Numbered from the stretch's first letter, positions 1-9,560 are shown. The stretch: DNA of 64,000 nucleotides from Natrononativus amylolyticus (GCF_024362525.1 NZ_CP101459.1:124001-188000), one strand, 5' to 3'. A program made the numbers and translations. Notes: generated by a model from the letters alone, not told the origin.

Positions 1-998
1 TCGGCGACGAGACGCTGACGGTCGCCGTATACGGCGGGGTGTTCCAGGAGGTAATGGACGAGCACCTGTTCGAACCGTTCAACGAGGAGGCCGACTTCGA
101 GGCCGAATCCCAGGAGCAGCCGACGGCCGAGGAGGCGCTCTCACAGTACGAGAGCGCCGTCGGCGCCGACGAAGCGCCGGTCGACGTCGCGATCATGTCG
201 ACCGTCGGCGTGCTTCGCGGGCTGAACTCGGACCTCTGGCACCTCTGGGACGACCCGGACGAGTTCGAGAACCTCGAGTACATCAGCGACGACCTGATCG
301 AAGAGCGCGACGGCGGCATCGCCAGCGTCGGCGCGCTCTCGTGGTACATCAACCTCGTCCAGAACACCGAGGTGTTCGAGGAGCCGATCGACAGCTGGGA
401 GGCGCTGTGGGACGAGCAGTACGAAGACCAGCTCGGGCTGCTCGGTCTCGCGTCGAACTCCTTCCTGCTCGACATCACCGCCGAGGTGTACTTCGACGGG
501 CAGTCGACGCTCGAGGACCGCGACAGCGTCGAGGAGGTCTTCGAGGAACTCGAGGGCGTGACCGACCAGGTCAACTTCTGGTACGAGAACGAAGCCGAGT
601 TCCAGCAGCGACTGCGCGACGCCGAGGTGCCCGCAGGGATGCTGTACAGTGACATTACGAACGTGATGCAAGACGACGGCGCGCCGGTCGAGTCGAACTT
701 CGTCGAGGAGGGGTCGGTGCTCGACTCCGGCTCGTGGGTCGTCCTCACGACCTCCGACCTCGAGGACGAGGCCCGGCAGTTCATCGACTACGCGTGCCGT
801 CCGGAGGTTCAGGACACGCTCGCGGAGAACCTCTACACCGCGCCGGTGATCGACATCGAACACTCCGAACTCGACGACGAGACCTACGAGGCCGTCGCCG
901 GTCCCGGACCGGAGGAGGCGATCGTGCCGTACTACGACCTCTACCTCGAGGAGGAGGAGTGGGTCAACGAGCGCTGGGAAGAGTTCATCATCGGCTGA
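1..998 (+). CDS. ABC transporter substrate-binding protein, polyamine type (5' end missing)
   Basis: Open from the window edge, so the signal peptide and true start lie upstream. The visible part begins with the mature-domain strand LTVAVYGGVFQE, typical of family 1 extracellular binding proteins of the PotD/spermidine-putrescine group. Tryptophan- and tyrosine-rich segments follow (DLWHLWDD, SWEALWDEQY, NFWYENEAEF), as does the FIDYACRPEVQ element usual near the C-terminus of these proteins. It should bind a small cationic or amino-acid-like ligand outside the membrane and pass it to the permease encoded two genes on. Five bases separate it from the ATPase gene, so the genes are one operon. 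The ligand is inferred from family and context; a related solute is possible. Confidence 0.88.
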   Translation, partial: GDETLTVAVYGGVFQEVMDEHLFEPFNEEADFEAESQEQPTAEEALSQYESAVGADEAPVDVAIMSTVGVLRGLNSDLWHLWDDPDEFENLEYISDDLIEERDGGIASVGALSWYINLVQNTEVFEEPIDSWEALWDEQYEDQLGLLGLASNSFLLDITAEVYFDGQSTLEDRDSVEEVFEELEGVTDQVNFWYENEAEFQQRLRDAEVPAGMLYSDITNVMQDDGAPVESNFVEEGSVLDSGSWVVLTTSDLEDEARQFIDYACRPEVQDTLAENLYTAPVIDIEHSELDDETYEAVAGPGPEEAIVPYYDLYLEEEEWVNERWEEFIIG

Positions 999-1003
999 CA
1001 CCG

Positions 1004-2089
1004 ATGAGCGGCATCTCACTCTCCGGCGTCACGAAACGGTATCCCGGCGGCGTGCTCGCGGTCAAGGGCGTCGACATCGACGTCGAGAGCGGCGAGTTCG
1101 TCACGCTGGTCGGCCCCTCCGGCTGTGGCAAGACGACGACGCTGCGAACGATCGCCGGCTTCGAGCGACCCACCGAGGGAACGATTTCGATCGGCGGCGT
1201 CGACGTCACCGACGCGCCGCCGTACGAGCGCAACACCGGAATGGTGTTTCAGGACTTCGCGCTCTTTCCCCACATGACCGTCTACGAGAACGTCGCCTAC
1301 GGGATGGAAGTCGACGGCGAGTACACCGACGAGGAGATCGACGCCAGAGTTGCCGAGATGCTCGAACTCGTCGAGCTACCGAACGTCGCCGATCGGACCC
1401 CGGATCAGCTCTCCGGCGGCCAGCAACAGCGGATCGCGCTCGCTCGAGCGCTCGCGCCCGAGCCCGATGCGCTGTTGCTCGACGAACCGCTGGCGAGTCT
1501 CGACAAGAAGCTCCGCGAGCAGATGCAAGTCGAGTTGCGCCGGATCCAGCGAGAGGTCGGGATCACCACCGTCTTCGTCACGCACAACCAGGAGGAGGCG
1601 CTGACGATGTCCGACCGCCTCGCGGTGATGAACGACGGCCGGTTCGAGCAGGTCGGCCCCCCGGAGGAGGTGTACAACGAACCGAAGACGCGGTTCGTCG
1701 CGGACTTCCTCGGAACGGCGAACCTCTTCGACGGCACCGTCGCCAGCGTCGAGAACGGCTACGCGACCGTCGACTGCGGGGACCTGACGATCCGGGCCCG
1801 AAACGACGGCGCGACCGCCGGCGAGACCGTAACGGCCGTCGTCCGGCCGGAGCGGTTCGCCATCGACGCGGCGAGCGCGGACGGTGCGGGAGCGGCGGCC
1901 GCGGAAAACGTCTTCGAGGGAACGGTCCAGTTCAAACGACACCTCGGCAGCAGCGTCGAGTACCGCCTCGAGACCGCCGACGGTCGCGAACTGGTCGTCG
2001 TCAGACGGAGCGGGACGGACGAGCGAACCGCCGGCGACCGGGTATCCGTCAGCGTCGGCGCCGACGACTGCCGGATCGTGGAGGCGTAG
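1004..2089 (+). CDS. ABC transporter ATP-binding protein, PotA-like
   Basis: 361 residues. Walker A is GPSGCGKTT at 37-45, a Q-loop follows in MVFQDFALFPHMTV, the signature LSGGQQQ lies near 136, and Walker B LLLDEP near 157. A C-terminal TOBE-like region (after about 240) is typical of importers of the spermidine/putrescine/iron(III) group. It should power the fused permease encoded immediately downstream. I chose the ATG at 1004 because it precedes MSGISLSGVTKRY, the normal N-terminus of this family; the same frame is open further upstream but overlaps the binding-protein gene. Its TAG stop directly abuts the ATG of the permease, suggesting translational coupling. Confidence 0.93.
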   Translation: MSGISLSGVTKRYPGGVLAVKGVDIDVESGEFVTLVGPSGCGKTTTLRTIAGFERPTEGTISIGGVDVTDAPPYERNTGMVFQDFALFPHMTVYENVAYGMEVDGEYTDEEIDARVAEMLELVELPNVADRTPDQLSGGQQQRIALARALAPEPDALLLDEPLASLDKKLREQMQVELRRIQREVGITTVFVTHNQEEALTMSDRLAVMNDGRFEQVGPPEEVYNEPKTRFVADFLGTANLFDGTVASVENGYATVDCGDLTIRARNDGATAGETVTAVVRPERFAIDAASADGAGAAAAENVFEGTVQFKRHLGSSVEYRLETADGRELVVVRRSGTDERTAGDRVSVSVGADDCRIVEA

Positions 2090-3994
2090 ATGGGGGCGGA
2101 ATCGTCGACCGACGGAGCCGAGACCGGCGAGAGCGGGCGAGCCGGCGTGCGTGCCAACGCCCGGTGGTACGCGCTCTCCTACCCGCTGTTCTGGCTCGTC
2201 GCGATCTTCCTCGTTCCGCTCGCGCTGCTCGTCGTGTTCAGCTTTTACGTGAACATCCCCGGCGGCTCCTACCGGCCGGGCTTTACGCTCGACAACTACG
2301 CGCGGTTTCTCTCGGTGAACCTCTCGGCCGGCTGGCCGCCGATCGAGACGAACCTCTATCTCAGACAGCTGTGGCTGACGATCGAGATCTCGCTCGTCAC
2401 CGCCGCCGTCTCCCTGCTGCTCGGCTACCCGATCGCGTACTACCTCGTGCGGATGGAGCGGCCGTGGCTCAGGAGCGCGCTGTTGATAACGATCATCTCC
2501 TCGCTGTGGGTCACCTACGTGATCCGCGCGTACGCCTGGCAGGTCATCCTGGCCTCCGGCGGCATCCTGAGTTCGATCGGCGTCGCCACCGGGCTCCTCG
2601 CCGAACCCCGGTCCTTTTACCCCGGTTACTGGGGGCTCGTCGTCGGCATGGTGTACGTCTTCCTCCCGTTCATGATCCTCACGCTGTACAGCAGCATCCG
2701 GAACATCGACGGCGAACTCCTCGAGGCGTCGAAGAACCTTGGAGCCGGCCCGACGACGACGTTCCGACGGGTGACGCTGCCGCTCTCGAAAAACGGCATC
2801 GTCAGCGGGCTCGCGCTGGTGTTCATCCTCGCACTCGGCGCGTACGTCATGCCGCGGCTGCTCGGGAGTTCCGCCGAGCGAACCCTCCCCGTGCTGATCG
2901 AAGCCCAGATCATGGGCGAACAGAACTATCCGTTCGGCGCGGCGATGAGCATCGGGCTGATCGTCGTCGTCCTGGCGTTCCTCTGGGTAATGGTCCGGTT
3001 TACGAACCTGACCACCGCCAGCCTCGGCGGCAACGAGGTGGCGGAGGCCGACGGCGGCCGGCCGGATCCGGCCGCCTACGAATCGTCCGGTGCCGGGTCG
3101 ACCGTCCGTGATGGCCTCCGATCGGCCGCCGCCGCCGTCGGTATCACCCGGCTCACCCGATCCGTCGGCCGCCGCGTCGACGCCGCCGTCACACGGGTCG
3201 ACGCCCGGACGCGCGAGCGCGTGATCTGGACCGCGAGTCGCCTGTACGTCGGGGCGGCGATGACGTTCATCGCGGCACCGCTCGCGATCATCATCGCGGT
3301 GTCGGTCACGCCGGAGCAGTTCCTCACGTTCCCGCCGGGCGGCTTCTCGATGCAGTGGTACGTCGAGTTCTTCACCGATTCGACGTGGGTGCTCGCCCTG
3401 CTCAACAGCCTCGGCATCGCCGCCGCGGTTGCACTCTTGAGTACCACGATCGGCGGCACGCTGGCGTTCGCGCTGGATCGGTACGAGTACAGGTGGCGCA
3501 CCGTCTTCGGCACCTTCGGCATCCTCCCGATCCTCGTCCCGCCGGTGATCGTCGGCGTGGCGTTTCTCATCTTCTTCCTCGAGCTCGGCTTCGCGGGCAC
3601 CCGGACGAGCATCATCATCGCACACGGGATCTTCTACGCGCCGTTCCCGTTCATTTTGATCTCTCAGGGACTCGACGAGCTCGACCGGGTCTACGAGGAG
3701 GCGGCGATGAACCTTGGCGCCTCGCCGATGCGAACCGTCCGGACGGTGACCTACCCGCTGTTGCGGGCGAACGTGGTCTCGGGGGCACTGTTCGCGTTCA
3801 TCCTCTCGCTCAACGAGTACATCATCGCCTGGCTGCTGTCGCTGTTCCTCGTCGACACCATCCCGATCCAGCTGTTCAACTCGCTTCGGTACGGCTACTC
3901 GCCGACGATCGCGGCCGCGAGCGTCGTCTTCATCGCCCTCACGGTCGTCGTGATGGTCGCGATCGACCGCCTCTCCGGGGGGATCTGGGAGTGA
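2090..3994 (+). CDS. Fused ABC permease, two PotB/PotC-like halves in one chain
   Basis: 634 residues, about twice the length of one binding-protein-dependent permease. Two complete permease halves are visible, each with about six membrane segments and a cytoplasmic EAA loop: EASKNLGAGPTTTFRRVTLP near residue 211 and EEAAMNLGASPMRTVRTVTY near 535. A polar linker of roughly 80 residues (about 300-380) joins them. In most bacteria these are separate PotB and PotC proteins; here one gene supplies both. The gene begins at the base after the ATPase stop and overlaps the following amidase by four bases (GTGA), so four genes are tightly coupled. It should form the membrane channel for the polyamine-like ligand. 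Confidence 0.92.
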   Translation: MGAESSTDGAETGESGRAGVRANARWYALSYPLFWLVAIFLVPLALLVVFSFYVNIPGGSYRPGFTLDNYARFLSVNLSAGWPPIETNLYLRQLWLTIEISLVTAAVSLLLGYPIAYYLVRMERPWLRSALLITIISSLWVTYVIRAYAWQVILASGGILSSIGVATGLLAEPRSFYPGYWGLVVGMVYVFLPFMILTLYSSIRNIDGELLEASKNLGAGPTTTFRRVTLPLSKNGIVSGLALVFILALGAYVMPRLLGSSAERTLPVLIEAQIMGEQNYPFGAAMSIGLIVVVLAFLWVMVRFTNLTTASLGGNEVAEADGGRPDPAAYESSGAGSTVRDGLRSAAAAVGITRLTRSVGRRVDAAVTRVDARTRERVIWTASRLYVGAAMTFIAAPLAIIIAVSVTPEQFLTFPPGGFSMQWYVEFFTDSTWVLALLNSLGIAAAVALLSTTIGGTLAFALDRYEYRWRTVFGTFGILPILVPPVIVGVAFLIFFLELGFAGTRTSIIIAHGIFYAPFPFILISQGLDELDRVYEEAAMNLGASPMRTVRTVTYPLLRANVVSGALFAFILSLNEYIIAWLLSLFLVDTIPIQLFNSLRYGYSPTIAAASVVFIALTVVVMVAIDRLSGGIWE

Positions 3995-4821
3995 CCGAAG
4001 CGGCCGAGATCACGGTCGCCGTCGCACAGACGGTCCCCGAGTTCGGCGCCGTCGAGCGCAACCGCGCGCGGACGGTCGAACTCGTCCGCGAGCACGGTGA
4101 CGCCTCGCTCGTCGTCCTGCCGGAGCTGGCGACGACCGGCTACGTCTTCGAATCGCGGGCCGAGCTCGAGTCGGTGGCCGAACCGCGCGACGGCGAGACG
4201 GCCCAGGCGTGGGCCCGCGTCGCCGCCGAAACCGACACGTGGCTCGTCGGCGGCTTCGCCGAGGTAGCCGGCGAGCGCCTCTACAACAGCGCGCTCGTCG
4301 TCTCGCCCGACGGCGTCGAGGACTGTTACCGGAAGCTCCACCTCTGGAACGAGGAGAAGTGGTGGTTCGAACCGGGCGACGCGGTGTCGGCGATCGACAC
4401 CCCGTTCGGTCGCCTCGGCGTCCAGATCTGTAACGACCTGTGGTTCTCCGAACTCACCGTCGCCCAGGCCCGCGACGGGGTCGACCTCGTCGCGGTGCCG
4501 ACGAACTGGGTGCCGGGCGCGACCGACGGGGAACGGCCGGCCGGCTGGACGATGGGCGTCCACCAGACCGTCGCCCACGCGAATGAGAACCGGGTCTTCT
4601 TCGCGTGTGCGGACCGCGCCGGCACCGAACGCGGCCTCTCCTTCGAGGGCCAGAGCGTCATCGTCGGTCCGGACGGCGTCCCGGTCGCCGGACCGGCGCC
4701 GGTGACGGGCGAACACGTCCTCGAGGTGACCTGCAACCTCGAGCGGGCGCGGCGAAAGGAGCTGTCGCCGCGCGACGATGCGCTCGCGGATCGTCGGCCG
4801 GACGTCTACGACGTCGATTAG
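3991..4821 (+). CDS. Carbon-nitrogen hydrolase (nitrilase superfamily amidase)
   Basis: 276 residues with a GTG start inside the permease stop. The nitrilase-fold catalytic triad is readable: Glu45 in VLPELATTGY, Lys115 in CYRKLHLW and Cys147 in VQICNDLWF. These enzymes hydrolyse amides or carbamoyl groups; relatives include N-carbamoylputrescine amidase and omega-amidase. Co-transcription with a polyamine-type importer and proximity to an agmatinase and an aminotransferase suggest release of ammonia from a polyamine- or amino-acid-derived amide. The exact substrate cannot be read from sequence. Its stop overlaps the stop of the convergent regulator gene by three bases, so the two genes converge without a gap. 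Confidence 0.9.
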   Translation: MTEAAEITVAVAQTVPEFGAVERNRARTVELVREHGDASLVVLPELATTGYVFESRAELESVAEPRDGETAQAWARVAAETDTWLVGGFAEVAGERLYNSALVVSPDGVEDCYRKLHLWNEEKWWFEPGDAVSAIDTPFGRLGVQICNDLWFSELTVAQARDGVDLVAVPTNWVPGATDGERPAGWTMGVHQTVAHANENRVFFACADRAGTERGLSFEGQSVIVGPDGVPVAGPAPVTGEHVLEVTCNLERARRKELSPRDDALADRRPDVYDVD

Positions 4822-5861
4822 TCGTCGAGGGTAGGCTCCGGGCGCGCCGCTCGGACCGGCTCGAGTGTCGCCCGCTCGACCGTTCCGTACAGCGTCTCCC
4901 AGTCGGCGGCCAGTCCGTACTCGCTGAGCGCCGTCAACAGGAGTTCGCCGGGGCCGACGTACGTGATCGAACCGAACGCCCACGTCGCGGTGCCGCCGGG
5001 GAGGTGGTCCTGTTCTCGCGGGCGCCGAAACTCGAGTGCGCCGCCGAGCGAGCGCCGGGTCGCGACCGCGAGGTCGCGAGCCTCCTCGAAGCGGGTGATC
5101 GGGAACTCCCGACTGTCGCCGACGAGGAGGCCGCGTCCGCCGGTTTCGATGACGCTCCTGACGTCGCTTCGGCCGGCCTCGATGAGCAGCGAGACGACGT
5201 CGATCGAGGAGCCCTCACCGTTGATCACGTCGGTGTAGCGCAGAATGCGCCCGCCGAAGGTGAGGGGGGCGTCGTCCGACTCGTCCTCGGTCGGTTCGTA
5301 CTCGAGGACGCCGGAGTTCGAGATGCTCGCGTCGACGCCGTGGGCGAGCAACACGCCGTCGAGCGTGATGCTCGAGGCCGTCACCAGCCTGAGATCGCCC
5401 GGCTCGTGCTCCTCGCTGGGCTCGAGTGCGACTGGCAGCGGGCCGAGCGGGAGCGTCTCGAGGCGATCGATAAGCTCGAGCGCCGCCTCGGCGTCGGCCT
5501 CCGAGAGAAACGCCGCGGAGGCGACGAGAACGCCGCTGTCGTCGATCGGATCGTAGCTGACGTGACTCGAGAGCGTGGCGATCCTGGCGCGGAGCTGTTC
5601 GAGCCGGGTGTTGACGTCGCCCTTCTCGAGTTCCGCTCGCCCCTTCGCGGTCAGGCGACGCCCCTGGCCGGGAACTTTCTCAGTTAGCTCGAGCGAGTCG
5701 AGCTCCGAGAGCAACAGTCTGATGGTTCGATCTTTGATGTCGTAGCCGTGTAACTGCATCAGCTCGAAGAGGTGAATGCTGCCGATCGGCCCGTGCTGGT
5801 CGACGAGGCGAAGGAGATCGTACGTTCGTCTGTCGAGGTCCGGCGCCATTGATAGGTTCAC
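4818..5861 (-). CDS. NrpR-like transcriptional regulator (winged helix plus DUF128)
   Basis: 347 residues. The N-terminal 13-75 is a winged helix of the ribonuclease-R-like type (GPIGSIHLFELMQLHGYDIK, then RTIRLLLSELDSLELTEK). The rest matches the DUF128 effector domain found in NrpR, the nitrogen regulator of methanogens that senses 2-oxoglutarate. Haloarchaeal copies have a single DUF128 domain. It lies tail-to-tail with the amidase and head-to-head with the agmatinase gene, a good position to regulate nitrogen or polyamine use. Two in-frame ATGs (5861 and 5849) are possible; the inner one, giving MAPDLDRRTYDLL, is at least as likely. The effector is inferred from the family only. Confidence 0.85.
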   Translation of the reverse strand: MNLSMAPDLDRRTYDLLRLVDQHGPIGSIHLFELMQLHGYDIKDRTIRLLLSELDSLELTEKVPGQGRRLTAKGRAELEKGDVNTRLEQLRARIATLSSHVSYDPIDDSGVLVASAAFLSEADAEAALELIDRLETLPLGPLPVALEPSEEHEPGDLRLVTASSITLDGVLLAHGVDASISNSGVLEYEPTEDESDDAPLTFGGRILRYTDVINGEGSSIDVVSLLIEAGRSDVRSVIETGGRGLLVGDSREFPITRFEEARDLAVATRRSLGGALEFRRPREQDHLPGGTATWAFGSITYVGPGELLLTALSEYGLAADWETLYGTVERATLEPVRAARPEPTLDD

Positions 5862-6096
5862 AGTGGGCGGGGACGACCACGAAGCTTTGGTTTGTGCGGG
5901 AGCGATGCGAGTGCCGACGAAGATAACCTTTTACCCTCCCTGCGGAAACAGTACGGTGGCAGTCTCTTGCCAGCATGTGTGAATATGACATCCTCACCGA
6001 TACGGACGAATACCCTGACCGTGGCGCAGCGAGACGACGCGGATCGGGCGCGGACGCCACCCCGGACGCCGCTCGAGCCCACCGGGGGTGGGCTAG

Positions 6097-7110
6097 ATGA
6101 GTGACCCGACGCCCGCGGCTGCGTTCCGCGAGTCGGTCCCGGGCGCGTCGGTCGAACTCGCCTACGCCGGGCTCAAGACGTTTCTCAAGGGCGAGTCTCG
6201 AGCGATCGACGACGTTTCGGACGTCGACGCCGCCGCCCTCGGGATTCCCTACGACGGGGCGGTGTCGAACCGGCCGGGAACCCGCTACGGCCCCGAGGCG
6301 ATCCGCCGGGCGAGCGGCTGGTGGGCGTACCTCTCGGATTACAAGGGCGGGCTGACGAACATGCAGACCGGCAAGCAGGTGAACTTCGACGATCTCACCG
6401 TGGCCGACTGCGGCGACGTCCCCGTCTTCCCGATGGACAGCGAGACGACCGCCGAGAGCATCACGGCCCACGTCGCGACGGTCGCCGAGCAGACGTTCCC
6501 GGTCCTCCTCGGGGGCGACCACTACTGTACGTTCCCCGCGGTCCGCGGCTTCGCCGAGGGGGCGGGCCACGACCGGGTGGGCTTCGTCCAGATCGACGCC
6601 CACACCGACACCGTCTCCGAGAGTCCGATCTTCGGCACCGACTTCCACGGCTCGAGTACGGCCCTGATCGCGGACTCACCGCACACCGAGTACGGCGACG
6701 TGAGTCAGGTCGCGATCCGGGGCTACGAGGCACCCGAGTTCTTCGAGTTCGCCGACGAGACGGGGCTCAACCTCTACACCATGCGCGACGTCGACGAGCG
6801 AGGGATCGTCTCCGTCGTCGAGGACGCCGTCGCGGCGGCCGCGGCGGACACCGACGCCGTCTACGTGAGCTTCGACATCGACGCCGTCGACCCGAGCGTC
6901 GCCCCCGGCACCGGAACGCCCGTCCCCGGCGGGCTCAGCGCCCACCAGGCGCTCGAGACGATGGCCGTCCTGGGCGGCTCCGACGCGGTCGGCGCGGTCG
7001 ACCTGATGGAGGTCGCCCCCCGCTACGACGCGACGGAGGGGACCGAGCGACTCGCGGCGTACCTCCTCGTGACGCTGCTCGAGCGACAGTTCGCGGAACG
7101 ATCGACGTGA
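6097..7110 (+). CDS. speB: Agmatinase/ureohydrolase family protein
   Basis: 337 residues with all the manganese-binding motifs of the arginase/agmatinase fold: GGDH with His142, DAHTD with Asp167/His169/Asp171, and SFDIDAVDPS with Asp260/Asp262. It should hydrolyse a guanidino compound to urea and an amine, most simply agmatine to putrescine. The binuclear manganese centre appears complete, so the enzyme is expected to be active. It is followed after 7 bases by an aminotransferase, probably one transcript, and lies divergent from the NrpR-like gene. Formiminoglutamase, guanidinobutyrase or other ureohydrolase activity cannot be excluded; the nearby polyamine-type importer favours agmatine. 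Confidence 0.9.
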   Translation: MSDPTPAAAFRESVPGASVELAYAGLKTFLKGESRAIDDVSDVDAAALGIPYDGAVSNRPGTRYGPEAIRRASGWWAYLSDYKGGLTNMQTGKQVNFDDLTVADCGDVPVFPMDSETTAESITAHVATVAEQTFPVLLGGDHYCTFPAVRGFAEGAGHDRVGFVQIDAHTDTVSESPIFGTDFHGSSTALIADSPHTEYGDVSQVAIRGYEAPEFFEFADETGLNLYTMRDVDERGIVSVVEDAVAAAAADTDAVYVSFDIDAVDPSVAPGTGTPVPGGLSAHQALETMAVLGGSDAVGAVDLMEVAPRYDATEGTERLAAYLLVTLLERQFAERST

Positions 7111-7117
7111 GAGACAG

Positions 7118-8287
7118 ATGACGAAGACACCGAGTTCGAAACCCGCGGTTGGCACCAGCCGAACGAGCAACGTCGTCGAATCGGTCATCCGGGAGATGAC
7201 CCGCGAGGCGATCAGCGAGGGCGCGATCAACCTCTCGCAGGGCATCCCCGACGAGGACGAGACGCCGCCCGAGATCAAGGCGGCTGCCAAGGAGGCGATC
7301 GACACCGACAGCCAGTACACGATCACCTGGGGGCTTCCCGAACTCAGGGAGGCCGTCGCCGAGCGCTACGCCGAGTGGAAGGGCGTCAGTTACGACCCCG
7401 AGACGGAGGTAACGATCACCAGCGGGACCAGCGAGGCGATCATGTCGACGATGCTCTCGCTCGCCGGCTCCGGCGACGAGGTGATCTACTTCGAACCGGT
7501 GTACGAGAGCTACATCCCCGCGAGCCAGTTCGCCGGCGCGACGCCGATCCCCCTCGACATCACCGACGACCTCGAGATCGATGCCGACCGCCTGGCGGAG
7601 GCCGCGAAGCGAGCCCGAATCCTCGTGCTCAACACGCCGATGAACCCGACGGGGAAGGTGTTCAGCCGCGAGGAACTCGAGACGATCGAGCGAATCGCGT
7701 TCGAACACGACCTGATCGTGCTGACCGACGAGATTTACGAGCACATCGTCTACGACGACGACTACCTGAGCCCGGTCGAGGTCGGCGACCTCGCGGAGCG
7801 AACCGTCGTCTGTACGGGAATGTCGAAGACGTTCAGCGTCACCGGCTGGCGGATCGGGTTCTGTCTCGCGCCCGAGTATCTCTCGAAGGAGCTCCGGAAG
7901 ATCCACGACTACACGAGTATCTGTGCGCCCACGCCGTTCCAGCGCGCCGGCGTCGAGGCGCTGTCGTTGCCCGAGGAGTACTACGAGGAGCTGTCTGACT
8001 CCTACGAACGACGCCGCGACCTGCTCTACGACGGGCTCGTGGAGGCCGGGCTCGAGCCGGTGAAACCCGACGGCGCGTACTACGTCATGACGCGGTATCC
8101 GACCGACGAGACCGACGTCGACTTCTGCTACCGCCTCATCCGCGAGGCGGGCGTCGCGGCCGTCCCCGGGAGCAGCTTCTACACCGCCCCCGACGCCGAG
8201 GCCGACTGGGTCCGGTTTACGTTCTCGCGAAACCGGGCCACGCTCGAGGAGGCGATCGACCGGCTGATCGAGAACCGGTGGTGGTGA
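7118..8287 (+). CDS. Class I/II PLP-dependent aminotransferase
   Basis: 389 residues. Fold type I aminotransferase motifs are clear: NTPMNPTGK near 172-180, LTDEIYEHIVYDD near 202-215, and the PLP lysine Lys237 in GMSKTFSVTGWRIGF. It belongs to the aspartate/aromatic aminotransferase superfamily. It follows the agmatinase gene after 7 bases and may act on the amine or amino acid product of that pathway, but the substrate is not readable. No signal peptide; cytoplasmic. About 250 bases without a supported gene follow. Confidence 0.92.
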   Translation: MTKTPSSKPAVGTSRTSNVVESVIREMTREAISEGAINLSQGIPDEDETPPEIKAAAKEAIDTDSQYTITWGLPELREAVAERYAEWKGVSYDPETEVTITSGTSEAIMSTMLSLAGSGDEVIYFEPVYESYIPASQFAGATPIPLDITDDLEIDADRLAEAAKRARILVLNTPMNPTGKVFSREELETIERIAFEHDLIVLTDEIYEHIVYDDDYLSPVEVGDLAERTVVCTGMSKTFSVTGWRIGFCLAPEYLSKELRKIHDYTSICAPTPFQRAGVEALSLPEEYYEELSDSYERRRDLLYDGLVEAGLEPVKPDGAYYVMTRYPTDETDVDFCYRLIREAGVAAVPGSSFYTAPDAEADWVRFTFSRNRATLEEAIDRLIENRWW

Positions 8288-8534
8288 CGGCGCCGAGGCG
8301 ACGGCAGTCGCCGGCGACTCGAGTCGCCCCGAGAACGAAACTCGCCCGTCGAAAACGCCCGGTTCGACCACGACCGAGCCGTTCGCCCGCCGCCGACGGA
8401 CGTTCCGAAATCGACGTCCCCTCCGGTCCTGACGCGGGTTTAGGCGAGAACGATCGGCGCTCGAGTCGGTGCCACCGGTATCGCCGTCATAGACAACCAC
8501 ACAGCAAAAGAGCCCGAACCGACTCGAGCTAGCT

Positions 8535-9443
8535 ATGGAGGTTCTCGTCCGGCTGCTCGCGTTGCTCGCCGTGCTCCTCGTCGGGGCCGGATTCCGGAGT
8601 TCCGGCGTGCTCGACGCCGGACGAACCGCGCGGCTCAACGCCGTCGCCTACTACGGCGCGCTCCCGGCGCTCATCTTCGTCTCGACGTACGAGCAGTCGA
8701 TCGGCGAGTTAGTGTCGGGTGCGCTGATCGCGGGCCTGCTGGTCGTGCTGTTTACGACGGCCGGGCTCGCCTGGGTGGTGCATCGAACCCAGGAGGCGAG
8801 CGGCCGCCAGAGCGTCGCGGTCGTCCAGTCGTACCACTCGAACCTGGGCTATCTCGGTCTGCCGCTGGTCGCAGCGACGTTCGGCGCGCAGGTGACTGCG
8901 GTCGCGAGCGTCATTCTGGGCGTCGTCACGCTGATCCAGCTCCCGCTAACGATCGTCGTCCTCTCGACAGTCAACGGCACCGACGCCGAACTCACCGGCG
9001 CACTCCGGGGGCTGGCGACCAATCCCGTTTTGCTGTCGCTCGTCGCCGGACTGGCAACCGGTTCGATCGGCGCCACAGTTCCGGGTACCCTCGCCCTCGG
9101 CCTCGACGCCGTCGGCTCGCTGGCCCTCCCGCTCGCGTTGCTCTGCGTCGGTGCCTCGCTCACTATCGACCTCCCGTCGATCGATTTCGGTGCGACCGGA
9201 TCCGTGGTCGCGCTCAAGATCGTCTGGATGCCGGTGCTGGCGTGGGCCGTTTTCTCGGCACTGGCCGTCGATACGGCCACGTTCGTCGCGGCAGTGGTGA
9301 TGTTCGGTACACCGACCGCCGTCTCGACGTACGTCTTCGCCGCCGAACTCGGCGGTGACGAACAGTTCGCGTCGCTGAACGTCTTCACGACGACGCTCGT
9401 GTCGATCCTGACGCTGTTCGTCCTCATCACGCTCGTCACATAG
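8535..9443 (+). CDS. AEC (auxin efflux carrier) family transporter
   Basis: 302 residues, almost entirely hydrophobic, with about ten membrane segments. The two-half repeat and the mid-protein segment SYHSNLGYLGLPLVAATFG, like FGTPTAVSTYVFAAELGG near the C-terminus, are characteristic of the AEC/BASS-like fold. AEC members move organic anions or related small molecules across the cytoplasmic membrane. The substrate is unknown. It is separated from the aminotransferase by about 250 bases and so may have its own promoter. The downstream ASRT/oxidase operon runs towards it. Confidence 0.88.
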   Translation: MEVLVRLLALLAVLLVGAGFRSSGVLDAGRTARLNAVAYYGALPALIFVSTYEQSIGELVSGALIAGLLVVLFTTAGLAWVVHRTQEASGRQSVAVVQSYHSNLGYLGLPLVAATFGAQVTAVASVILGVVTLIQLPLTIVVLSTVNGTDAELTGALRGLATNPVLLSLVAGLATGSIGATVPGTLALGLDAVGSLALPLALLCVGASLTIDLPSIDFGATGSVVALKIVWMPVLAWAVFSALAVDTATFVAAVVMFGTPTAVSTYVFAAELGGDEQFASLNVFTTTLVSILTLFVLITLVT

Positions 9444-9560
9444 CCACCGCCGCGACGATCGGTACCGCACCGGCGCCGACCGCCGGTCGCGTCGAGTGCG
9501 ACTCCGACGACGCGTCGTGTGTCGGTCAGCGGAACGTCCCGACAGCGGTCGTGGGAGAAT

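Noticed and set aside
1376-3625. A 749-codon open frame antisense to the ATPase and permease genes
   Set aside because: It is an artefact of GC-rich codon use: Arg/Asp/His-rich, no domain, and it lies fully opposite well-supported genes. The same applies to other long antisense frames, such as 15333-17174 and 55559-56929.
5985-6000. TGACATCCTCACC near the agmatinase promoter, resembling the IS ends at 39856 and 54535
   Set aside because: No hairpin follows it, so chance or a very old relic cannot be told apart.
8278-8532. Plus-strand frame of 84 codons between the aminotransferase and AEC genes
   Set aside because: Arg-rich, basic, no start context, overlaps the aminotransferase end.
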